DNA from: Pseudomonadota bacterium
GTDB lineage: Bacteria > Pseudomonadota > Gammaproteobacteria > Xanthomonadales > SZUA-36
Assembly: GCA_015222805.1 (NCBI GenBank)
Contig: JADFVZ010000001.1
Coordinates: 1 to 63,273, forward strand
Direction: 5' to 3'
Length of the DNA stretch: 63,273 bases
Part shown: positions 47,071 through 55,631 of the stretch, piece by piece
Position numbering within the stretch: the first letter of the stretch is position 1
How the letters are laid out: each line of letters starts with the position of its first letter
Notes under the pieces: model-generated
The model's database searches: none
Seen by the model: only the letters and a program-made list of their open reading frames with translations
What the model was told of the DNA's origin: nothing
Made by a program: the position numbers and the translations under genes

Positions 47071-50000
47071 TCCGCTATTTTATAAAGCACCCGACCGCCG
47101 GCAATATTTTGATGATGGCAACTATTGCCATCGGTCTGTTTTCTTTATCCAGCCTGAACAAAGAATCGTTTCCCACCCTGAAGCCTAGCCGGGTCCAGGT
47201 AACGGTCGCTTATCCGGGTGCTAACCCGGCAGATGTGGAAGATGCCCTGTGCAACCGGCTGGAAGATGCCACTGACGGTATCAGCTTCTTAAAAGAGCAA
47301 ATCTGTGATGCGCGTGACAATATCGCCATTTTTACCCTGGAAATGCAGGAAGCAGGGGATATCAAGGCTTTTTATGATGATATCAATGCGGCGGTGGATG
47401 CGATATCTGATTTTCCGACACAAACCGAAGACATCATAATTAAAGAACTGGGTCGAGTCAGTTCAGTAGCGAACGTGGCTGTTACTTCTGAAAACTTGAG
47501 TCGTTCAGAATTAAAAGCCTTAACTGAAGAGTATCGAAATAAACTGCTGGCGGTTCCGAATATCCCGATTGTCACTGTTTCGGGGTTTTCTACACACCAG
47601 CTGCAAGTTTTGATCTTCCCGGATACCTTGCGAAAATACCAGTTAAGTGTTCAGGATATCGCCAATCTAATTGCCAGCCAGGCTATAGAACTACCAGCCG
47701 GTGTGCTTGAAGGCAGCGAAACTTCCCTACAGATCCGCTTTGATAATGCACGCAAAACTGCGGTTGAGTTAGCTGACCTGGTGATACTTAACACTGCCGA
47801 GGGGGGCGAAATCAAGTTGAGTGATATTGCCCGGGTGGAAGATCGCTTTGAAAAATCCGAAGAGCGGGTTGAACTCAACGACATTCCGGCAGGTTTGTTG
47901 ACTATCAACAAAAACACCAGTGACGATACCCTCACGGTATTTGATGCAATCCAGGCATTCGTTGATGCGGAAAACCAGATATTACCTGCAGGCACACGAC
48001 TAACCATTACCCAGAATGGTGCTGCCATGGTGCGAGACCGCCTGCAGTTGCTGTTAAAAAATGGCTGGCAGGGCCTGTTGCTGGCTGCATTGACATTATT
48101 TGCATTTTTTAGCTGGCGTTATACCATCTGGGTAGCCGTGGGTTTACCCATCTCCTTCCTTGGTGGCCTGGCGATGATGGTAATGCTGGGTGTTACCATC
48201 AACATGATTTCGATGGTGGCGTTGCTGATGTCGATCGGTATTTTGATGGATGACGCCATTGTGCTGTCAGAAAGCATTGCGCACGAGTATAAGAAGGGTA
48301 AATCACCCTATGATGCGGCAATGGATGGCACCAAACGGGTGTTGGCAGGTGTTTTTGCTTCCTATTTGACCTCAACATTTTTGTTTGGCAGTTTACTGCT
48401 GATGAAGGGCGATATGGGCCAGGTCCTGGGTGTGCTACCGGTGGTATTACTGTCGGTGTTAACTGTTAGCCTGCTAGAAGCCTTTTTAGTCCTGCCGCAT
48501 CACCTAATGCATTCACTGGAACATGCGCACCACAAAGAGCCGCCCCCTTTACGGCAAAAGTTCGAAGCCGTATTCAGTCGTATGCGTGAACGCGTGGGCC
48601 AGTTGGCAGATACCGCGATCGCGTATCGTTATGTCACCGTTGGTACTGCATTGGCAATGCTGGTATTTTCCATTGGTTTGATTGCTACTGGCACAGTTAA
48701 ATTCAAAGCTTTTCCCGATCTTGAGGGTAATATCGTTGATGCCCAGGTGTTGTTGCCACAGGGTACACCGCTGGCAGATACCGAAGCGGTCATGGCGACC
48801 ATTTTGCAGGCGCTGGATACCACCCTGGAAACCCTGAATAAAAACGAATCAGAGCCATTGGTTAAAAATATTCAACTGACTTATGGTTCGCATTCGGGTG
48901 TACCGGAGAATGGTACCCACCTGGCAACTATCAGCCTGGATCTGTTGAACACCGAAGAGCGCAATACCAGGATGGTTGAGCTAACCAGCCTGTGGCGCAA
49001 AAACAGTGGTGATCTACCGGGTGTGTTGAGCGTGAGCTTTAAAGAACCCAAAGTAGGGCCTGCCGGGCGGGCTATCGAAATTCGTTTAAGCGGTGATGAT
49101 TTAGATAAGCTTTCAACGGCGTCATGGCAATTACAAAACTGGCTCAGCGGGTATGCTGGTGTATCCAACCTGCTGGACGACCTGCGACCTGGTAAACCAC
49201 AATACAGTGTGCAGTTAAAACCCGGTGCGTTAGCGGCAGGTGTTGACGCCCGCAGTGTTTCAGCACAACTCCGGGCAGCCTATCAGGGGCTGAAAGTGAG
49301 TGAAATCTATAAGCATCGCGAAGCCTACGAGATTGTTGCTAAACTGGATAGTCAGCCGGGCAATGAGTTGCGAGACTTTGATATCCTCACTGTTTTTTCA
49401 AAAACTGGGGAGTCACTGCCCCTAAGCAGTGTGGCTAAAATTACCGAAAAACGTGAAGTAGCGCGTATCGGGCATATCAACCATAAACGCACAGTAACTA
49501 TCTATGGCGATGTGGATGCGGAAATTGCTAATACCGCTGAAATAATCAAAGGAACACAGGAAAACTTTTTACCCCGGCTGCGTGAACAATTTCCTGAACT
49601 AACTATTGCCTTTAAAGGTGAGGTTGAAAATGGCAATGAAACCAAGTTCTCCATCCTTTCGGGTTTTGGTCTTGGTACGATTGGGGTATTCCTGCTGCTG
49701 AGTTTAATTTTCCGCAATTATCGCGAGCCGGCGCTGGTGATGCTGAATATACCCCTTGCACTGATTGGCGCAATCTGGGGTCACTTGCTTATGGGGCTGG
49801 ATTTTACCCTGCCAAGCATGATCGGCTTCGTTTCTCTGGCAGGCATTGTGGTCAACGACTCAATCCTGCTGGTGATTTTTGTTAAGCACCATGTTGAAGA
49901 GGGCATGGCCCTGCATGATGCAGCAGGTCAGGCTGTACGTGACCGTTTCCGTGCCATTTTCCTGACTTCAGCCACCACTGCAGCCGGTATGACACCGCTG

Positions 50001-50183
50001 TTATTCGAAACTAGTACCCAGGCGCTTATTCTGGTGCCATTGGTAACCAGTATCGTCTTTGGTATGCTGACCTCCACGATGTTAATCATGCTGGTACTGC
50101 CTTCGGTGTACGCAATTATGGAAGATTTTGGGGTTGTCCGCCTGGGAGCAGAGGGCAGGGATATTGCGTCACAGGAAGCATAA
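47067..50183 (+). CDS. RND efflux pump permease
   Basis: A 1038-residue inner-membrane pump of the AcrB-like group with two halves of six helices and large periplasmic loops. The proton-relay Asp pair is D395-D396 (GILMDDAIVLSE), the same place as AcrB D407-D408. The heavy-metal signature of CzcA types is not evident, so organic compounds are more likely. The substrate is unknown. No TetR-type repressor is adjacent. Confidence 0.94.
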   Translation: MIRYFIKHPTAGNILMMATIAIGLFSLSSLNKESFPTLKPSRVQVTVAYPGANPADVEDALCNRLEDATDGISFLKEQICDARDNIAIFTLEMQEAGDIKAFYDDINAAVDAISDFPTQTEDIIIKELGRVSSVANVAVTSENLSRSELKALTEEYRNKLLAVPNIPIVTVSGFSTHQLQVLIFPDTLRKYQLSVQDIANLIASQAIELPAGVLEGSETSLQIRFDNARKTAVELADLVILNTAEGGEIKLSDIARVEDRFEKSEERVELNDIPAGLLTINKNTSDDTLTVFDAIQAFVDAENQILPAGTRLTITQNGAAMVRDRLQLLLKNGWQGLLLAALTLFAFFSWRYTIWVAVGLPISFLGGLAMMVMLGVTINMISMVALLMSIGILMDDAIVLSESIAHEYKKGKSPYDAAMDGTKRVLAGVFASYLTSTFLFGSLLLMKGDMGQVLGVLPVVLLSVLTVSLLEAFLVLPHHLMHSLEHAHHKEPPPLRQKFEAVFSRMRERVGQLADTAIAYRYVTVGTALAMLVFSIGLIATGTVKFKAFPDLEGNIVDAQVLLPQGTPLADTEAVMATILQALDTTLETLNKNESEPLVKNIQLTYGSHSGVPENGTHLATISLDLLNTEERNTRMVELTSLWRKNSGDLPGVLSVSFKEPKVGPAGRAIEIRLSGDDLDKLSTASWQLQNWLSGYAGVSNLLDDLRPGKPQYSVQLKPGALAAGVDARSVSAQLRAAYQGLKVSEIYKHREAYEIVAKLDSQPGNELRDFDILTVFSKTGESLPLSSVAKITEKREVARIGHINHKRTVTIYGDVDAEIANTAEIIKGTQENFLPRLREQFPELTIAFKGEVENGNETKFSILSGFGLGTIGVFLLLSLIFRNYREPALVMLNIPLALIGAIWGHLLMGLDFTLPSMIGFVSLAGIVVNDSILLVIFVKHHVEEGMALHDAAGQAVRDRFRAIFLTSATTAAGMTPLLFETSTQALILVPLVTSIVFGMLTSTMLIMLVLPSVYAIMEDFGVVRLGAEGRDIASQEA

Positions 50184-50229
50184 GCTGAAATTATTAATCA
50201 ATTATTTACAAAACGTGAGAATTAAGAAT

Positions 50230-50670
50230 ATGAAGTCTGGAATATATTGTTGGGTTGTTGTTATATTTTTACTGTGCATGGTTTCCGGGGCTGTAATTGC
50301 CGAAGAAGCAAACGAAAAGCAGATCAATGGATTAAGGTTGGTTATGCAGGGCCTGCTGGAAGACACACAGCAAATTACTACCGGTATTTTTTTGCAGGAT
50401 TTCAGTCAGATTGAAGTCGCCGCCAATAAAATCGCAAATCACCCAAGCCCCGGTATGGCTACGAAAACCAAATTGATCGCCAACCTTGGCGGTGAAATGG
50501 GGAAGTTTAAACAATTTGATACCCTGGTTCACAACACTGCCGTTAAACTTTCCAGGGCCGCCAGCAATGAAGACATGACAGCAATCATAACCGCTTACCA
50601 TCAACTGATTGATGACTGCCAGGCTTGCCATGCTGAATTTAAACAACGTATTATCAAGATTTTAGAATAA
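50230..50670 (+). CDS. Cytochrome c'-like periplasmic protein
   Basis: A 146-residue exported four-helix protein. A signal peptide ends about AVIAEE, and a single c-type heme motif C-Q-A-C-H lies near the C-terminus, as in cytochromes c' and b562-like folds. The ATG at 50230 is chosen since the signal peptide starts there; upstream frame belongs to the pump gene. It lies 46 bp after the RND pump and may be cotranscribed. A role in redox sensing or NO binding is possible from the family. Confidence 0.85.
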   Translation: MKSGIYCWVVVIFLLCMVSGAVIAEEANEKQINGLRLVMQGLLEDTQQITTGIFLQDFSQIEVAANKIANHPSPGMATKTKLIANLGGEMGKFKQFDTLVHNTAVKLSRAASNEDMTAIITAYHQLIDDCQACHAEFKQRIIKILE

Positions 50671-50697
50671 AAACCCAGCTGATACGGGACCTAAATT

Positions 50698-50976
50698 ATG
50701 AAAATTGTTGCTGATCTGAGCCTCTACCCGTTGAGAGACGGCCCTATCCCCACCATCATAGAATTTATTAAGGACCTGGGTGAACAGGACGGGATTGAAA
50801 TTGTCACCAACCAGCTGGGCACCCAGCTTAGCGGGGAATTCAAGGCTGTAACCAATGCTATTAACCACTGTATGTACAAAGCCATGCAGGCACAAAGCAC
50901 GGTGGTGCTCGTGGTTAAATACCTGAATATCGATGTTGAAATTGAAAGGGTGCCCAGCCTGACTCCACCTGTATGA
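50698..50976 (+). CDS. YkoF/MTH1187-type thiamine-binding-fold protein
   Basis: A 92-residue protein of the Thiamine_BP fold (PLRDGPIPTIIEFIKDL, NQLGTQLSGEF, VKYLNIDVEI). Related proteins bind thiamine or hydroxymethylpyrimidine. No TPP riboswitch is seen upstream. It follows the cytochrome gene by 27 bp and converges with the glycosyltransferase gene. Confidence 0.83.
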   Translation: MKIVADLSLYPLRDGPIPTIIEFIKDLGEQDGIEIVTNQLGTQLSGEFKAVTNAINHCMYKAMQAQSTVVLVVKYLNIDVEIERVPSLTPPV

Positions 50977-50988
50977 ATGCCCGGTATC

Positions 50989-51840
50989 TTATTTTACCGG
51001 GTTATCCTGCCTCGTCCAGGGAAAGTCAGTTCCATATTTCTCACGCATAAAACTATTGCCCTGCCTGAAAAATTCAAGTTCCATATCACGATTTCCAGAC
51101 CAGATTTCTGCTTCATCCTGCGCAGGATCCCTGTAATCACAGGGGGCGTTGACCGGCCAAATTGCAGTGTGTTTTCCACTGCAGGCATAGGGAGACCCTG
51201 ATTGTCGAAGGGCATCAAGAAGAACTCGATCCCCGGCCTTGCGCATTGCCTCAGACAGTTTGTGCTGGATCATATGCGGTCCTGTATGCAAAATGAGATC
51301 GCGTGATATCAGGTATGAGTTCATGTCGACAAGGTAGGACCAGGGTCGTTTAGGTGCGATTCCATGATACAAAGCCCTGTATTGGTGTTGCCAGCAAATC
51401 TCATCTGGACCGATGCTTTCGCAGTTGTCGTTAACCGCTTCACCATTGCTAAGGTCAATGATTTTTCGTAGGGAATATACCCATGACAGGCACTTCTCAA
51501 CTGCAAGGGTAGTGAGGGATTCCAGGTGGTTTTCCTCCCAGTAGCAATCCTGATCAAGGAAAGCTATCCATGGAGTATCCACGATCAGCCCTGCCAGTGC
51601 ATATATGCGGTAACAATAGTAACCGTCATGTCCGGTGTTCCATGGAAGTTCAAGGATTTTAATTCGGCTGTCGTTAGGGAGCTGCGGGCGGACATTGGCA
51701 TTAAATTCCTCGGCAAACACCGGACCATCAACAACTAACAGGTGGATATGCTCGGTTTCGGTCTGGTTTCTGACGCTTTCTATGGCCTTGAGAACCGACC
51801 TGTCACCGGTACAGGCGGTAACCACAGTAACTTTGTTCAT
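50989..51840 (-). CDS. Family-2-like glycosyltransferase
   Basis: A 283-residue GT-A-fold protein. The nucleotide-sugar half begins VTVVTACTGDRSVLKAIESV and has the D-x-D-like D96-Q-D98 (AFLDQDCYW). A CDYRDP and WTRQ region closes the protein. The acceptor is unknown. It could work on surface polysaccharide. Transcribed alone, convergent with the thiamine-binding-fold gene. Confidence 0.82.
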   Translation of the reverse strand: MNKVTVVTACTGDRSVLKAIESVRNQTETEHIHLLVVDGPVFAEEFNANVRPQLPNDSRIKILELPWNTGHDGYYCYRIYALAGLIVDTPWIAFLDQDCYWEENHLESLTTLAVEKCLSWVYSLRKIIDLSNGEAVNDNCESIGPDEICWQHQYRALYHGIAPKRPWSYLVDMNSYLISRDLILHTGPHMIQHKLSEAMRKAGDRVLLDALRQSGSPYACSGKHTAIWPVNAPCDYRDPAQDEAEIWSGNRDMELEFFRQGNSFMREKYGTDFPWTRQDNPVK

Positions 51841-51945
51841 TTGTTGATATCCATCGCTAAATGCTGTTTAAATTGTTGTGCTGTAGGTGCAAAGGTCTAG
51901 ATCGATGAGTGTAGAATATAACATCTGATTAAGGAGTTTATCACC

Positions 51946-52872
51946 ATGAGCGTATCTGGTTATTTCAGTGTCGGTTTCTACCTGCTTCTCGTATCTCTTT
52001 TTATTCCATCCGGTGTTGCTGCAACCAGTATCGTTGCTGATACACAGAATAACTGGCTGGCATCCGTGCATGCGGCCTGGGCCGAGCAGGATAAAGAGTT
52101 TAAAACCAGTTCAACTTCACCGTTGGCAGGTGTTTCAAGGTTTGAAATCACTGCAACTGGCACAGTCTACTTTGTCGAACAAGATGATGCTTTAGGCTGG
52201 TCACTTGACGCAGGCGAAAATCAAAAATTCTCTTTGTTCCTGGTTGAGGGTAACTGGAAATGGATGGCTCTGGATGCTGGTGTTACTGTTGTGCGGGTGG
52301 ATGAAGTCCTGAAGTCAGGTTCCTTGCTGCAAGCCGGCGATGAATTGTCAGTTGGCCGGTTTACGCTGGCAGTCTATCCCTCATATGACCGGATCACCGT
52401 ATTGGTGTTTGATGCTGACAGTCAAAAAATGAAAAATTTTGAAACCCTTGAAAGATTCGAGCCAAACAAAAAATTTGCAGTCACAGCAAAAATTGTTCCT
52501 TTCCAGTCACCTGATAAAATTGAACTGATAACAGGCCGACAGCAAATCAAACAACGCTTCAAATATGCTTTATTGAAGTTTGAAATTGATGGTGAAAAAC
52601 TCCAGCTCACAGCCTATAAAAACACCCTGGAAGGCGAACACTCGGAAGTCCTGTTTGTGCCATTCACCGACAAAACCACCGGTAAATACAGTTACGGCGG
52701 CGGTCGTTACCTGATTGTAGATGAACCATCTGCCGGAAACAAAGTAGAAATCGACTTCAATATGGTTACTAACCCACTCTGCAATTATGCCGATATTTAC
52801 AATTGCATAGTGCCCAGTCGGGAAAATAAACTGCCAATCGAGGTTTTGGCGGGTGAAAAAAAGTACCACTAG
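51946..52872 (+). CDS. DUF1684 exported protein
   Basis: A 308-residue protein with a signal peptide (cleavage about GVAAT) and the DUF1684 C-terminal marks VPFTDKTTGKYSYGGGRYL and DFNMVTNPLCNYADIYNCIVP. The latter pair is strongly conserved in the family, whose function is unknown. AAGGAG precedes the ATG. Possibly the first gene of a short run with the next two. Confidence 0.88.
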   Translation: MSVSGYFSVGFYLLLVSLFIPSGVAATSIVADTQNNWLASVHAAWAEQDKEFKTSSTSPLAGVSRFEITATGTVYFVEQDDALGWSLDAGENQKFSLFLVEGNWKWMALDAGVTVVRVDEVLKSGSLLQAGDELSVGRFTLAVYPSYDRITVLVFDADSQKMKNFETLERFEPNKKFAVTAKIVPFQSPDKIELITGRQQIKQRFKYALLKFEIDGEKLQLTAYKNTLEGEHSEVLFVPFTDKTTGKYSYGGGRYLIVDEPSAGNKVEIDFNMVTNPLCNYADIYNCIVPSRENKLPIEVLAGEKKYH

Positions 52873-52923
52873 TAGAGCTTGCTATAGAATAACGCTAATT
52901 ATCTTGGATCAGGAGTGACTATC

Positions 52924-53460
52924 ATGACATTTAAAAAATTTAGAATATTAATCATTTGTATCAGCGGTTTCTTCATGCTGGCCCCTGCCGCAGTCTATGC
53001 GGGTGCAGACAGCGGTATTTATATAGGTGCCGGTGTTGGTGATGCCCCGATTAAGATCGCAAATTTTAATGAAAGTGATTTCGCCTATAAAATCTTTGGT
53101 GGCTATAATTTTGGTTATATCCCCCTGGTTGACCTGGCTGTTGAAGCCTCCTATGTTGATTTCGGTAACCCCACATCAAATATTGCTGACCTTAACGTAA
53201 GCGGTTTTGATGCATTTGGCCTGGTGGGTTTGAGTTTTGGCCCCTTTGGTATATTTGCCAAGGCTGGCCTGATTAACTGGGATGCAAAAGTCCTCATTGA
53301 TTCAGTAAGATTGAATGATGATGGTGTGGACCCTGCTTATGGAATAGGTGCAAGGTTGAAGTTCGGCTCTTTTGCTGTGCGAGCTGAATATGAATTGTTT
53401 GATATTGATAACGTCCGTAAGGTCTCCATGTTATCAGCCAGTCTTGTGTATACATTTTAA
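52924..53460 (+). CDS. Outer-membrane beta-barrel protein, OmpA-like
   Basis: A 178-residue, eight-stranded barrel. A signal peptide ends about AAVYAG, and the last residue is Phe (SASLVYTF), the BAM recognition signal. Strand pattern GIYIGAGVG ... AYKIFGGYNFGY resembles OmpW/OmpA-barrel or PagP-size proteins. I chose the ATG at 52924 for the AGGAG at 52911; a GTG at 52915 overlaps the ribosome site. Confidence 0.82.
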   Translation: MTFKKFRILIICISGFFMLAPAAVYAGADSGIYIGAGVGDAPIKIANFNESDFAYKIFGGYNFGYIPLVDLAVEASYVDFGNPTSNIADLNVSGFDAFGLVGLSFGPFGIFAKAGLINWDAKVLIDSVRLNDDGVDPAYGIGARLKFGSFAVRAEYELFDIDNVRKVSMLSASLVYTF

Positions 53461-53501
53461 CTATCAATAAATCGTTGTATTAAAAATATAGGGGGAACAA
53501 G

Positions 53502-55604
53502 ATGCTCAGGAAGGGGATATTATTAACGGCTTGTTTAGCTGTTTTTGGCAACGCCAATGTGCCTTCAGTACAGGCACAAGAAGCAAAAGCTGCTCCAATC
53601 AAACCACTTGAACAATCCATCTATTATGGTGGCGACATTATTACCATGGAAGGTGATAAGCCAACTTATGTGGAGGCGGTTATCGAGCGGGACGGCAGGA
53701 TTATTTATGCTGGAAAGAAGTCTGCAGCGGTTAATAAGTTTGCCGGCAAAACCATAGAGATGGATTTAAAGGGCAAAACCATGCTGCCGGGCTTTATTGA
53801 TCCGCACGGGCACTTTATGTCGGCTGTGTTGATGGTAACCCAGGTCAATGTGGCATCACCGCCGATGGGTACGGTTACCGATATTGCCTCGATGATTAAA
53901 AAGCTTGAGGATTTCAAAGCAGAACAGGGCATCAAAGATGGTGGATGGATTGTCGGCTGGGGTTATGACCAGGATTTGCTGGAGGAAAAACGCCATATAA
54001 CCAAGTTAGACCTGGATAAAGCCTTTCCTAACAACAAAGTATTGATTATCCACATCTCCATGCATGGCGGTGTGCTGAACTCCAAGGCACTGGAATGGGC
54101 GGGCGTGGATGAAAACTATAAATCGCCTGATGGCGGGGTCGTTGCCCGCCTGCCCGGCGGTAATGAGCCAGCCGGTTTGTTGATGGAAATGGCCTATATA
54201 CCCATCTTTGAAAAGCTGCCGCAGCCCTCGGAAGATGGGATGATGGAGCTTATGGAAGCCGCACAGATGCAATATGCCAGCAATGGTTATACCCATGCCG
54301 TTGAAGGTTTTACCCATATTAAGGATATGAACACATTAAAAAGGGCAGCGAAAGAAAAGCGCTTTTTTATCGATATCGCCTCACTTCCCGGCTTTACCGA
54401 AATGGATGAGTGGTTAAACAACCCTGAGTATCCTTTTGGTGAATACAACAACCGCCTTAAATTCCAGGGTGGCAAGTTTACCCTCGATGGCTCTCCGCAG
54501 GGTTTAACCGCCTATATGGCCAGTCCCTACCTTGTTCCTGGTCCGAATGGTGAAAAAGACTGGGTTGGCAGCACTTCAATTCCGCGTGATGAACTCGCAA
54601 AACTGGCTAAAATCATGGTTGCGAATGATATCCAGATCATGTTTCACGCCAATGGGGATGGTGCTATTGAAGATGCCATATTTGCGATTGAGAGTGCCGG
54701 GATAAAAGCCGATCAGGACAAGCGGCCTATCATTATTCATTCACAGTTCCAGAAGCCGGAACACCTGTCTAAATATGCTGAAATTGGTATTTCACCAACA
54801 TATTTCAGCAATCATGCTTTTTACTGGGGGGATGTACACATTCGAAATGTCGGTGTAAAGAAAGCTTCGTTTATCAGCCCGATTAAAGCTGCCAATAAGC
54901 TTGGGATAGTGAGTTCAAACCACACCGATTTCAATGTGACCCTGCTGGATCCGTTTTTTGTTATGTGGACATCGATGAAACGGGAAACCCGCAGTGGTAA
55001 AATCCTGGGAGCAGATCAACGGATTGATGCCTATACCGCACTGCAAAATATTACCACCGGGCCTGCCTATCAGTTTTTTGAAGAAGACCGCAAAGGTATG
55101 ATCAAAAAGGGCATGCTGGCTGATTTCGTTATCCTTGATAAAAACCCACTGAAAGTAACTGATGTGGACGCCATTCGAGAGATTACTGTTTTGCAAACCA
55201 TTAAAGAAGGCAGCACCATTTATAAAAGGAAATCTGTTGAAAAGCTTAATGGCTACTTTGTGAAAAATACACTTAAGTTTGAAGAAAATAACGATGTTAT
55301 AAGTGGATTCGTTAATGCCCAGAAGGTTTTTGATGGTTTGTTTGGCGCCGGAAAAACCATGGCAAACACCGTCGATAAAATAGACTTTGCAGAAAGCTCA
55401 GTTGTTCTCATTGTTACAAAGCCTTCAAAGATTTCAAAAAAAATCGACGTGGTTTATTCTGAATTTAATGGTGACGAGCTATTCATCAAGTACAGCATTC
55501 GCGAAGGTAACAAAAACACATTTGCATCAAGCGGCTTATACCTCGCCACTATTCCTAAAGGTGTGAGCAAAGTTCAGTTCAAATTAAAAAGTAACGATGA
55601 TTAG
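53502..55604 (+). CDS. Exported YtcJ-like metal amidohydrolase with extra C-terminal domain
   Basis: A 700-residue amidohydrolase_3-type enzyme with a signal peptide (residues 1-25). The H-x-H metal pair is H102-G-H104 (FIDPHGHF), a conserved His lies in IIHSQFQ, and the barrel closes with SNHTDFNVTLLDP and GADQRIDAYTALQNIT. The core ends near residue 580 (GMLADFVILDKNPLKV). The last 110 residues are not typical of the family. The substrate is unknown (amide, urea or ester). Ribosome site AGGGGG. Confidence 0.87.
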   Translation: MLRKGILLTACLAVFGNANVPSVQAQEAKAAPIKPLEQSIYYGGDIITMEGDKPTYVEAVIERDGRIIYAGKKSAAVNKFAGKTIEMDLKGKTMLPGFIDPHGHFMSAVLMVTQVNVASPPMGTVTDIASMIKKLEDFKAEQGIKDGGWIVGWGYDQDLLEEKRHITKLDLDKAFPNNKVLIIHISMHGGVLNSKALEWAGVDENYKSPDGGVVARLPGGNEPAGLLMEMAYIPIFEKLPQPSEDGMMELMEAAQMQYASNGYTHAVEGFTHIKDMNTLKRAAKEKRFFIDIASLPGFTEMDEWLNNPEYPFGEYNNRLKFQGGKFTLDGSPQGLTAYMASPYLVPGPNGEKDWVGSTSIPRDELAKLAKIMVANDIQIMFHANGDGAIEDAIFAIESAGIKADQDKRPIIIHSQFQKPEHLSKYAEIGISPTYFSNHAFYWGDVHIRNVGVKKASFISPIKAANKLGIVSSNHTDFNVTLLDPFFVMWTSMKRETRSGKILGADQRIDAYTALQNITTGPAYQFFEEDRKGMIKKGMLADFVILDKNPLKVTDVDAIREITVLQTIKEGSTIYKRKSVEKLNGYFVKNTLKFEENNDVISGFVNAQKVFDGLFGAGKTMANTVDKIDFAESSVVLIVTKPSKISKKIDVVYSEFNGDELFIKYSIREGNKNTFASSGLYLATIPKGVSKVQFKLKSNDD

Positions 55605-55631
55605 CTGGAGGCAAAATAGGGCTAAATCACT

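Noticed and set aside
47067-50183. Metal (CzcA-type) pump
   Set aside because: The transmembrane Asp pair fits drug-type pumps and no metal-binding motif or metal regulator is near.
50128-50229. Upstream extension of the cytochrome c'-like frame
   Set aside because: It overlaps the pump gene in another frame and would bury the signal peptide.
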